From Lingula anatina (taxonomy: Eukaryota; Brachiopoda; Lingulata; Lingulida; Lingulidae): 64,000 bases of DNA. Under the pieces are notes generated by a model. The model did no database searches. It saw nothing but the letters and a program-made list of their open reading frames with translations, and was not told the DNA's origin. How positions within the stretch are numbered: position 1 is the first letter of the stretch; each line of letters starts with the position of its first letter. Shown piece after piece: positions 1 to 10,235 of this stretch. The stretch is from NCBI RefSeq assembly GCF_001039355.2, contig NW_019775649.1, forward strand, positions 10,729 through 74,728, given 5' to 3'. Both the position numbers and the translations under genes were made by a program.

Positions 1-433
1 GCTTTAAGTAGTTAACCATAATGGAGGCATCAATAATATAAGGCATTTGATGGTAATATGTTTGTGATTCATGACTGAATCTATTTAGAATTTAGCCTGC
101 ACTCTTAAAAGTGGATTTCTGATTGGTCATTCCTCTACATTTTTTCCCGTGTTACATTTTGCTTCTTCTATTGCTTCATCTCAACGCGTCCCCGTGAAAA
201 CGAAAAATGCAATTGTATCCTATGAAAACTATTTTGAACTCTCTTGGATTAAACAGTAATGGCAATAAAAGTTGAACGTGAGAAATAGTAAAAAAAGTTA
301 ATGTTAGGGAATGACCCATTTAAAATCATATACCATATTGGTATTTAGTGGGTGATTGGTGATATTTAAAGACGACTAATGTAGGTATAGTAATGCAATT
401 CCATTTCTAAATTAAAATATTTATATTTCCCTA

Positions 434-705
434 CAGGGGCGGATCCAGGATTATTTGAAGGGGGGGGGGGTCGGAACGACAGATCTCGAATTCGAAGCTG
501 ACCGTCGCCCCCTTGGCCTGCTCAAGGACCCCAAAATTTTTTTGGTGTTACGAGAGCAAACAGTGCCCTTTGATACGGTTTAGAACTGTGATTTAGCTAG
601 TCAAAATTTTTATTTCAAGAGGGGAATATTGGTGTGATATATTTTTCAGAAACCGAAGGGGGAGGGGGGTCAGGAACCCCCTAACACCCTGTAAATCCGC
701 CACTG
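434..705. mobile_element. hAT-like MITE (non-autonomous DNA element)
   Basis: The left end reads CAGGGGCGGATCCAGGATT and the right end, reverse-complemented, begins CAGTGGCGGATTTACAG, giving an imperfect terminal inverted repeat of about 12 bases. Inside are a G-run and an A/T-rich core with no open reading frame. Ends of the CAGGGGCGGATCC type are common on short hAT-derived elements in marine invertebrate genomes. I see no convincing 8-bp target duplication, so the exact borders and the superfamily are inferred. Confidence 0.55.
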
Positions 706-1072
706 GTTACCATTTAGGGCTCTTTACATAATGTGTAGACATGGTAAAAATTAAAAATTAAATTAAAATAGAGACAGCGGTGGAATTTTGTTCTATGCAC
801 ATATATATCTTAAGAAATTCAATACAACTTTGAATTTATTCAATTTAGTTTTGGACACTTCAGCGTGTGAAATGCACCTCTATATTGAGTTTGGGTGTAA
901 AGCGTTTTCTTCATGGCATATTCCACCAAATAGACCAATTACAAATGAAGTGCTGTGAGAAAAATTAGTGTTTTTTTTCCTATTTTTTTCCTGACATTTT
1001 TTGTGTGTTTTGCTAGGGTTTACTCTGGTGTCAACTAGCAGGCTAAGGTGTAAACTATGCATATTTTTTCAG

Positions 1073-1866
1073 GAGCAGGCACAGGTGTCGTCCAGTGTGG
1101 AATCTCTGGCGGAGCGAGCTACTGACTGTGAGCGGTGCAGTAGTTTGTTTTCAAACACGATCAAGTACTTTTCAACAGTATATCTTTGTGTCATTGGGGG
1201 TTATGTCAGTATGTCTGCTGTCCATGGTGTTATGAAATGTTTCATTAAATTTTGTTCATGCAGTTATGCAGGCATTTCTTAGCATGGTTGTCAATGGGAA
1301 TTTATTTGGTGTTTTCTGCCCTGAATTCCAAAGGCGTGGTGCATAGCGCTAACAAGAATTGGGTTGTCTTTTCATATGATTTTTAAGCAAGACATTTCTT
1401 AATGTCTTCTGCATATTTTGATGAAAATTTTCAAGACGCACAGATATTCAGATGGGAAAGAAATTATTACAATTTCGACAATCTGGGTGTCCTCGTATTT
1501 TTATATATATATATATATTTTTTTTTTACCATTTACTTGATGGTCTGCATTCTAGGAGTATTCTCTAAGTATATTATTCATTCATTTTGGATCATGTTAA
1601 ACATAAGACAGCCTCGACTTATTTCCTGCTTGGCTATTTTATGGACAAGCCAATGCGAGCTTAAATCACTCTATCCGGTGTAATATATCATTTAATTAAT
1701 TAGTAGCAATTTAAGTGCCTGTCAGTTTAATTCAAAATTGCTAAAATTAATTTTCTCATTTCAGAAACCCACCGAGGTACAGTTCAACATGCGCCTGGTA
1801 GAAGCCTTACCTTTGGTTCAGATTCAGGAACTCTACATGAACGCCTATTCAGGCATTTATTTTATG
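1073..1866 (+). CDS. Two candidate coding exons of an unrecognised gene
   Basis: Two plus-strand blocks look like internal exons: 1073-1177 (after a T-rich ...TTTTTTCAG acceptor, before GTATAT) and 1765-1866 (after ...CTCATTTCAG, before GTAATT). Each is a multiple of three, both are phase 0, and they stay open when joined, giving 69 residues. The first begins EQAQVSSSVESLAERATD; the second contains MRLVEALPLVQIQELYMNAY. I do not recognise the family. No further exon was found with confidence, so this could be part of a gene that continues outside the window, or chance. Donor choice for the first block is uncertain, since a stronger CA|GTATGT site lies downstream. Confidence 0.3.
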
Positions 1867-2680
1867 GTAATTGAATAAATATATTTGTCTGGGATTTTTA
1901 ATATTTTGATATGAAAAATTATGATAATGATAATAGTAAAAGATAGAAAAGGAGTATAAAGATATAAATGTAATAACCGTTTCAGCAGTTTCAAATTCAA
2001 TCTACATAATTTAATCTGTAACTATTGCCCTTGGTATTGCTTTGACGATTTGCTGTGGTACGTGAAAATATTTGAAAGTGAAATGGTTTAAAAGCTTTGC
2101 ACACGTACATTGTATTGAAAAACGATAATATTTGAGTACTTAAAAATCTTAAGTCTGCTGCAAGGCTGTTGGTGAACCAAAAGATTTTCTATAAACACAC
2201 ATTTATAAAGTGTAATTACAAACCAGCTTTTTGAAGTTAAATTTTGTTTCTAAATTTTGTTCCATGTCATGATGTTTTCAATGTACTTTAAAAGAAATTT
2301 ATTCACCCGCGGGATTATCATTTCCTCACATTTCATAATGTAATTCATAGCTTTTTATAGGCCTTTTTTTTTTTGCTACCACCAATTATACTTGTATATA
2401 TAATGCAATTACAAATCGGAATAAAATGATCAAGAGATAAAGATTCTGTTGCTTTTTAGTAAATGACATTGGATGTAAAAGGAATTGGATCGCTTTCTTT
2501 TCATGATATAGACCTGATTATATGCCTCCAAGTCCTATTTTTTAGAATTTATTTGCATACATTTTGCTTGGTCTATTCAAAATAATGTTCCAATTATTAC
2601 CAATTCCTTCATGTATTTGCAAACCAATTTGAATCACAAGTGGTCCTATGCAGTAAATGCTATTACAAGCTTTCATCGTC

Positions 2681-3029
2681 TCACTTGGTACCCCTAAAAT
2701 GTAATTGACTGGCCCCACCTGTCACCCCTAAAATTTGAATGAACTCGTCCCACCTGTCACCCCTCAAAAACAAAATAGACTCTTCCCACCTATCACCCCT
2801 TAAAATTGAATGGACTCTTCCTACCTGTCACCCCTTAAATTTGAATGAACTCGTCCCACCTATCACCCCTTAAATTGAATGGACTATTCCCACCTGTCAC
2901 CCCTCAAAAACACAATGGACTCTCTCCAGCTGTCACCCCCCGAAAACAATGTACTCGACCCACCCGTCACCCCTTTTAATCAAAAGGACTAGACCCTCAA
3001 AAGCAAATGGACTCACCCAACCTGTCACG
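2681..3029. repeat. 35-bp minisatellite, about 9 degenerate units
   Basis: The core TGTCACCCCT is followed by an A/T-rich spacer, then GAATGGACTC and a CCCACC block, repeating about every 35 bases. Units differ by several substitutions, and an AAAAACA-type spacer variant recurs in several units, which points to older, internally diversified expansion. No coding frame persists through the array. Confidence 0.85.
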
Positions 3030-5133
3030 TTCCAAATCTTTTCTTAAAATCCCGAGTATATCAATACTACTACTTTTACTTCTGTATCTATTAGATTAAA
3101 CTGAAAACGCCCTTAAAAAAGCGTATTTATTCAGGCAAAAATGATTGTCGTTCACAAATGTCAGAGTACAGTTACAAATGATAAAATTAAATTTTCTTCT
3201 TCAATGTACATCGTAATAACGAATAATACAGTAGTAAATTATAATAAATAATCGTACTCGAATTTCAACTTGCTATCTGGTGAAAATGCAACTTTACCTT
3301 AAAATCTGAAAGTTGTGATATGTAAGCACTTTAAGATTATATTATGGCTTTTCATATTGTACTATAGCTTTAAATTATGAAACTATGGCATGACGTAAGA
3401 AAATTGAATAGAAACTGACCGGTCAAGTGGAAATCAAAATAAAGCTTTATCTTATAAATATATTTTTTTTATTATTTATATCAATCAATCCTTACGGTAT
3501 AATATGATAATTAAAATAATCGATGTCTGATTTTAAGGAAAATGAAGCGCGATAAATCTTAGTGCGCCATTTCAGTATGTAGAAATTTTAATAGAAAGCT
3601 ATCATTTTGAAAATCATGACCGATTGTCAACATGTAACTTTTGCATGTGCCAGTCCGTGTCTTGTTCCAAAAAAAAAAAAAAAAAAAAGGAAGACTAGGG
3701 CAGCTTCTATCAGTCGTATCTTGGCAAAGGAAATAGCAGTGATCTGAAATATGAAAATAACACATGTCATTGACATAATTAAATATCCCCATGTCATTTA
3801 AACTTAGCTTGGGTAAAATGATAATGGAAGAGACATGCAGTTCAAGATCAAATATTCTCCGATATTTCACAAATTTCAATGGATGTTGTACAACTATTTC
3901 TATTACACTACGAGAATGACATGGAAAAACACGACAGTATTATTGGAAAGCGTTCTCAAAGTAAAGTTTTAAACGACTACGAATAATTCCGTCAAGGAAC
4001 AGAATATATTACTGAGTAAAGAGTTCATAGAAAGAAAATGACATAATGCATAATTTAGTTTTCTCGTGAACAATTACCAAATCTAATAATGAACGACACA
4101 ACAGCACTCTTTTACAACATGCAAAAGACGGACATGTAAAAATCGGAACACATCCTACATCAAGCGAGATTTTCCACAGTCCAGTTTATACTGTTCTTAC
4201 TGCATGATAGATCAACAAGAATTGTTTCGAAAATACTAAAAAAAATTTCCAGGTGTCAAATTTACAGGTACGCACAGTAAATCGGTTGTAATTTTGCTGA
4301 ATCTGGACACCAAAAATGATATATTATATGACAGCTTTTTCAAAATCCAGTGAAACACCCAGACTAACAAGTAGTCAAGGCCGTGTGAAAATATAAGGAT
4401 ATTACTTCTTGGTAATTTGAACTGGAAGAAATACGGAAAAATTGTAAGAAACGTCTTTAGCATAAAGAACATCTCGATCATTATAAACGACACAGTGTCC
4501 ATTAAAATTCCGAATTAATACATGCTTCTGACAAACTCTTACAAGTTGTATGAAACTCACAAAACCGGAAAAGTACTCGTGTGCTAATGACGTAGGCGAC
4601 AGCCATGCACTGGTCTAAAACTATCGAGTTATGCAAAATAAACTTTACGTGTTTCCCTTCTTGATCGAACGCCATTTGTTCCAATGAATGAAATATTCGG
4701 CCTTGCAACTTCACCACACCTATCCTGCGTCCTCTTCTTACACGGCCCAGCTGTAAAGTGACTGATCTAGATGATAGCTCACACTGCGCTGAACGCCTTA
4801 TTATTATGTAAATTACACCAGGTATGGCGAATTTTGATTGGCTGTTGCTGTTGAAATTGTTCTCACAAGAAGGACGAATCTATGCAATTTTTCAGACTAA
4901 TTACTAGATTTCGGTATTGCTCGATCTTGAATGTAATATGCTCTAATGCCACCGTACAATAATAAACATATGCATATAATATACACTGTTTGAAATTTGT
5001 AAAACGTATACATGTATCTGCTCTCTCAGCTCGCCTCGAATTGTTGGTCTCTAGTTTGCCGTTTAGATGTGGAGCCTGCTGAGCCAAAGACTCGACTTGA
5101 AATTTCATGTTCGTCTTGTAGTAGTGTAAAAGG

Positions 5134-5134
<1 letters not shown>

Positions 5135-5169
<35 letters not shown>
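5135..5169. repeat. Poly-T tract, 35 bases
   Basis: An uninterrupted run of T. On the minus strand it would be a poly-A tail-like tract, but no retroposed coding sequence is recognisable next to it. Confidence 0.9.
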
Positions 5170-5171
<2 letters not shown>

Positions 5172-5400
5172 AAAAGGTATTTTAATATATCTGCTGATGG
5201 ATTTCTTATGGTAATGAAGATGAAAATAATTAAGCAGCTGTTCTAAACTTATCACTTAGTGATGTTTAGGTAGAGAACTGTGCCAGTAAGACTTCTTTTT
5301 TTACTTGACATTTAACTTCTGTGGGCAAATCTGCAACTAGGCTCTTTGCTGTATACCTGTAGATGCATTTTCTATTTATTTTGAATAAAATCAAAATATT

Positions 5401-5686
5401 TATTTTGAAAGTTGATCTTCGGGAGATAAAAAAAAACTCGTAATTACAATTTGAAAAAATACGTTTCAGTGAGCAATTCTGTAATACCGAAAGCGCATTT
5501 TTGCAAGTTTCAAAATGCTATAATTTCGAGAAAATTATAATTTGGATTACAGTGTTGTCAGGTTATAACATCTGGTGAACATACAATATATACGTAGGCC
5601 TACGTGTCTGGAAAAAAGTTTCTGATAGGCAGTTAACGCAATGAAAACGAGTTTTTTTTTTCTCCCGAAGGTCAACTTTCAAAATA
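5401..5686. repeat. Inverted repeat, about 40-bp arms around a 207-bp spacer
   Basis: The left arm at 5401-5440 starts TATTTTGAAAGTTGATCTTC, followed by GGGAGATAAA and an A-run ending in CTCG. The right arm at 5648-5686 is its near-perfect reverse complement (CGAG, T-run, TCTCCCGAAGG, TCAACTTTCAAAATA). Mismatches are few. The arms could fold into a hairpin. The right arm directly abuts a copy of the dispersed repeat family that begins AAAGGGATAACAACT. Confidence 0.8.
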
Positions 5687-6000
5687 AAGGGATAACAACT
5701 GTTCATTTTGGCCAAAAAATGGATTTTCCTAGGGTAAAGGACAATTTTCCCATATTTACCGATGGTTAATGAATTCATTCCGACATTCAAAATTAGGACT
5801 TGTTTTTTTTTCTAAGAAGTTTGTTTTTTTGTAACATTCTCTTAAGAGATTATTACTGAGTGTAGCCATCTATGAAGGTCACATGATATGACGGCAAGCA
5901 AAAATTCAAGAATAATCACGTTTACTGCCGTTTTGGTGGTAAAACAGAATTTATTTTATTTCTATGAGTTTTTTACAATGTATTTATTATGAAATATGGA
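5687..6000 (+). repeat. Dispersed repeat family, copy 1 (about 310 bp)
   Basis: It begins GGGATAACAACTGTTCATTT and runs through TTTTCCTAGGGTAAAGGAC, ATGGTTAATGAATTCATTCC, TAGCCATCTATGAAGGTCAC and GCCGTTTTGGTGGTAAAAC. The same order of blocks appears at 24955-25236 and 33397-33678 and, inverted and truncated, at 12126-12240. No reading frame is shared, so it is most likely a non-autonomous mobile element of unknown class. Confidence 0.75.
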
Positions 6001-7317
6001 TATCATACCAACAGTCGATGTCCCTTTGAGCTACCGATAAATTACTAAAACTAACTAATCAGCAAACAAATGTACTATTTAACATACAGGGTTGATGTTA
6101 AGTATAAAGATCTAGTCTATTTCTTTTTTCTCCTTGAATCAGATCAAAAATTTTGTGAATGAAATGATAGTTATGTGCAACGTTTTGATTGATACTCATT
6201 TTGATACAGAATATAACTAAACAGCCCAACGCAAACGTCACATTCGATATCAAAGGTCGACCCTGCATATTAAATACATAGTCTACATGTAGACGACAAA
6301 CTTCAACAAGAGAGAGAATTTGGGCATGAATGCGGGCGTAGTCGAATAGGGATCTGACATCTTTGATGGAAGCCGCATCTTATATCGTCGCGAACGGCAG
6401 TTAAGAGTCACTGAAATTAAACGAAGAAAAATTCACATTTAGGAAGCGATGTATAAATATTTGATAAAGCAGTTAATTTAGATTGAGTGAAATGTGCACA
6501 TGGCCATTATGCAACAGTGACGTAATATCCTTTTTCCTTTTTAAAGTTTTTTTTTTCAAATTTGCTCCATTTACATGTACAATACTTGTTTCTACACTAG
6601 TCCGACTCAAGGCCACGACAAGTGACATTTAAAAAAATCTACATGTATAAAGTGCGACTGCCGTTTCTCGGTACACGAGTGCAAATTGCACCATATTAGA
6701 CAAATATCTTCAACACAAAATAAGCGATGTTATCCTACATCATCTAGTTTACAGCAAATTCTTGCCGTTTTCGGTGTCAAATTTTCCACCTTCATGTGAT
6801 TTTGGCGAAGTGACATGGGTTTACTATCTTCTTCATCTCCTACTGACCTAGTCGGAACACTTCTCACCAAATGCTCACCTGATTTAAATTTACATAATAA
6901 TATACAGGTATCCAACTCTCCGTGCGAAAGCCTCAATGTAAAGTTACCATACGGTTTATGTGCAGGCATGCCACTTTTAGAATAAAAAAGGCATTTATTT
7001 TGTTTTTCATTCAAAACTGGCACAACGCGGTTAAACATGCTGGCGTAGGTTTTCTAAGCATGCCAGAGAATTAACATTTACTTTGTTACACTTAGTTTTC
7101 ATTATCTTGCAACTTACATTTTAATGTTCTTTTATACGATTCCAATTTACTGCATATTCATGTCCAGATTAACATCATTCGCCGATCAAATTTTATTCTT
7201 AAAAATCGAAGACGAGCATCAAACGCCAATCGCATTTGTCTAAATGGTCACCTTTAATAATATTCCAATATCATATACACATATGTGCTCCATACGAAAA
7301 TAAAACATAAATAGATC
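6001..7317. other. No supported gene
   Basis: A minus-strand open frame of 102 codons at 6730-7038 begins with ATG but lacks recognisable motifs and flanking splice logic. Nothing else stands out. Confidence 0.4.
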
Positions 7318-7548
7318 TCAGTTTATTGTGATGTCCACGCATGTTACCCAAGGCTTTGTTTTATTTTTATAATAGTACAACTTCAAAACTATAGTTCTCA
7401 TAGATACTTGTACATTTGTGCGGTTATTTTTTTTAATTCGCACCCCTTGTTCTCGGAGGGCGATGATACGCAGACGCACGTAATCGCTAAGAGGCATCTT
7501 GGAATTGTGATGATTTGGAAAATTTGAGTGTCGATTTATACCGTTCAC
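7318..7548 (-). pseudogene. Tc1/mariner transposase N-terminal fragment
   Basis: The minus-strand frame contains MPLSDYVRLRIIALREQG followed by VRIKK and a QVSMRTIVLKLYYY segment. This matches the spacing and residues of the N-terminal helix-turn-helix of Tc1-like transposases (hydrophobic RIIAL, REQG turn, then V..RT). Only this DNA-binding part is visible; no catalytic domain follows in either direction. Two short frame disturbances are likely between the helices. I read it as a fossil fragment. It is unrelated by position to the larger element at 15747-17143. Confidence 0.5.
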
Positions 7549-8040
7549 TTGGCAGGTGACACGATGGCATGGAAATCAGTGACATAAACAGGTCATATTA
7601 AACAAAATACTTATTGGCCATTTAGGAAGTCCAGATACACAAACAATCCTGTTGACACGTGTCGGTTGATTTAGAATTATGTGCAATTGATAAGTTTGGA
7701 TTGAAGAGCGTCATCGCAATGTTAACATTAATTTTAGACGACGCGTGTCACACAGTAGTGATTATGTAATAGTCAGGGCTTAATCACTGTGTTTGCCCAG
7801 CATGAATAAAGCTAACCTGAACTGATTGTTAAGTAATGTGAGATGACACGTGCCAACCAGTGAAGTTAGCCCGAGAGATTGTAATCCAGTTTTTTAAATA
7901 AATTTCTTTTGATGCGTTTAAGTATGAAGAAGGCTTTTGGTTAAGTTTGGGCTTTAGATCGTAAATATGAACTATTCCTATCGTTTTGAATTACATATCA
8001 AACAATGATAGAGAAACAGTTCCTACTTTGTGTCCTACAG

Positions 8041-8408
8041 AATCAAGGAATCAGTCTTTCGGCCGGCCACCCGTCGCCTTGTCAAATAAAGAAATATTCG
8101 AAATTCGACAACGGGCCAGTTCCCCAGGGAACTTTTGCGTTCAGTTGATGGGAATGTTGTTTACGATTGATGAACGAATACGAAAGGACAGAAATGTTAC
8201 GGGTGTAGATGGGAGAGATCCTATATGCAAATATAGACTGAACTATATTAAAGATATGGCTAACAAAATGTTTATCACTGAAACAACTGACAAGTCTTTT
8301 TGGAAAAAATGCATTTCGTCTATGAACAAAACTAATAGAAATAAAGGACATACTATAAAAATAAATTTCAATCTTGTAAATAATATGTATATAGGAAAGA
8401 CAGTTTGA
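8041..8408 (+). CDS. Putative terminal exon encoding a BEN-like domain
   Basis: An acceptor (TTTGTGTCCTACAG) precedes an open frame of about 122 codons ending in TGA at 8406-8408, with AATAAA six bases downstream. The frame has no ATG near its 5' end, so it looks like a last exon. Residues such as NFCVQLMGMLFTIDERI, then NVTGVDG and a KYRLNYIKDMANKMF helix, resemble the BEN domain pattern (N-terminal LL..LFT.EE, G-rich turn, then RLDxIK-like helix). BEN domains bind DNA or chromatin proteins, and in animals they occur both in host regulators and in mobile-element genes. I could not find the upstream exons. Identity is inferred from motif shape only. Confidence 0.45.
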
Positions 8409-8413
8409 AGCCT

Positions 8414-8419
8414 AATAAA
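8414..8419 (+). promoter_or_regulatory. Polyadenylation signal AATAAA
   Basis: A canonical hexamer lies six bases after the stop of the BEN-like exon; a second AATAAA follows near 8454. It supports this being a true 3' end. Confidence 0.5.
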
Positions 8420-8780
8420 TATTACCTGTACAAGTAGTGTTTTATTTGATCTTTAATAAATTCATAAATTCACTTATTAAACTCTATGTAAATTCAATCA
8501 ATTCATAACTACAATGTACACGAAAATTGCTGTCATCACCGAATCTTTTTGGTAAAGCGACTTTTAAAAATCACTGTTGGCAAGTTCTTATACTTAAAAT
8601 CTCCGTATCAGAGTAGAGTGATCAAAGTAGAGTGAAGCCACCGCGCATTAAAGGTCAATTAACGCTTGGACGAACACTTAATTGCGATCACGCTCACCTT
8701 CGATCTTTATCTCAGCGAGCTAGGGTTAGGCTCTTTTGTTAGCAGAAAGTTTGTCACGATAATTGCCTGACGGGCAGGGT

Positions 8781-9557
8781 ATGGAACTATTGTTAACAGA
8801 AACCAAACAGCGTATGGATGACAATGTTATTTCCATAGTTACCGAGCCAGGCCGTCCGTACAACCCGCAGCGACCCGGAGGGTAAGTAAGGGGACATTCC
8901 GGCGGCACTGTACTCTTAGTAGTAATTTCTAAAAATGAAATCAACAGAACAACAGAACACTGCATAATGTCTTCCATCAACTAACATTAACACTTTAAAA
9001 ATAGTAAACTTGTTTATATCAGACACGTATGAAGCAAATTTTTTCATCAAAATGGAAATAACGCGCGTGAATATAAGATGCAGCGCAAACACTTGGATGC
9101 TTGACTTAATTTCATTTTGTCTGTGACACTAGAGAATGTACAAACAAGAAGATAAACTACCCACTTCGTACATGTACATACCCTCTACCAAGGCTACAGA
9201 TTGATTTTTCGCTAGATATTCACAGATATTTGTCTCTGGATAATACATGGCACATTTGTCTACGTTGGAGCAAAGAGATCATAATTTATCTGCGGCACTA
9301 GTAAAGGGTACTTCGAATACTCCTTGTGCGTATGACTGAAGCGGATACAAAAATGTGGAAGGGGGGTGGGCTGAGACCCCGTGCCCTCCCCGGCTCTTAT
9401 GCGTATGATTGATAATATATAATCATATTTTTTATAAATCGCTTGTGCATGGTAACAGTGAGTTTTTCTTCTGTCAACCAGCAGACCTCAACAGACATTC
9501 ACCGGGAGTTACATTGTAGGTACGAGCACCTCTTCTACCTTCGATTCTACATTGTGA
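8781..9557 (+). CDS. Candidate two-exon Pro/Gly/Ser-rich coding unit
   Basis: Exon A (8781-8881) runs from an ATG to a strong GG|GTAAGTAAGG donor. Exon B (9482-9557) follows a CTTCTGTCAACCAG acceptor and ends in TGA. The phases match (2 + 1), giving 58 residues including GRPYNPQRPGG, RPQQTFTGSYIVG and a C-terminal TSTSSTFDSTL. AATAAA lies 50 bases after the stop. The tail looks disordered, and its last residues (STL) would fit a class I PDZ ligand. Exon A could instead be an internal exon starting at an AG near 8800, with more exons upstream. I do not recognise the protein, and the evidence is splice signals, phase and a poly-A signal only. Confidence 0.38.
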
Positions 9558-9606
9558 GTTGCAGGCCTGCTTTCTTCTTAGGCCGTAAGGCAGATGAAAA
9601 TTGTCT

Positions 9607-9612
9607 AATAAA
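9607..9612 (+). promoter_or_regulatory. Polyadenylation signal AATAAA
   Basis: Fifty bases downstream of the stop at 9555-9557; it fits the end of the candidate two-exon unit. Confidence 0.4.
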
Positions 9613-10235
9613 TATTTAATTTGAGTAACCATAACAAATGTTTTATGGATACTCCAGTACTCAAGGTCTACGAATGAATCGTTATCCAGTATGCCAGCAA
9701 TTTGGCAAGAGATGTCTTCTGACTGTACTGGTACGCTCCCTGATCTCGTAGATGTTGCAGAATTATATATTTTTTAGAACTGGTGAAGCCAAAATGTCCA
9801 TGTGTAGGCCTACATCTGGAAATCAAATCGAACGTGATTAAGTTTGTAAATGAACGTAAAAAATGAAACATTAGGGTTATTTTTTAGACTGCAATCTAAA
9901 TTAATTCCTAAATGCACGAGTGGACTGTTCATACATGTCATAATTCAACTACATGTAATACAATCCCCGGCCATTTTCTTTGGTCAACAAACTGAGGAGT
10001 TTATGTGCGACAATGGCGATGGTGTCATAATGTTCGCTATGAAGTACAGCACATTACGATATTTCGATATCCTCTAAAATAAGATGTGTGAACTGTGTAA
10101 AACTGAATGTATTGTATCCAAAGATATGACATAGTTGTAGAGTAAGCTTTTAAAATCAATTATTGAATACAAGCATTATAATATTAACATATAAATAATT
10201 CAAATTTTGTTCAGAAATTACCTTGTTTGGAAATC

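Larger units (their letters stand above)
1867..5400. other. Non-coding stretch with simple repeats
   Basis: I found no supported exon on either strand. The stretch holds a 35-bp minisatellite at 2681-3029, a run of A's near 3669-3687 and a 35-base T tract at 5135-5169. The short reading frames here show no codon structure, domains or splice signals that would support coding. Confidence 0.5.

Noticed and set aside
6730-7038. 102-codon minus-strand frame starting with ATG
   Set aside because: No domain, no splice context and no poly-A signal in a fitting place; length alone is not persuasive in this A/T-rich sequence.
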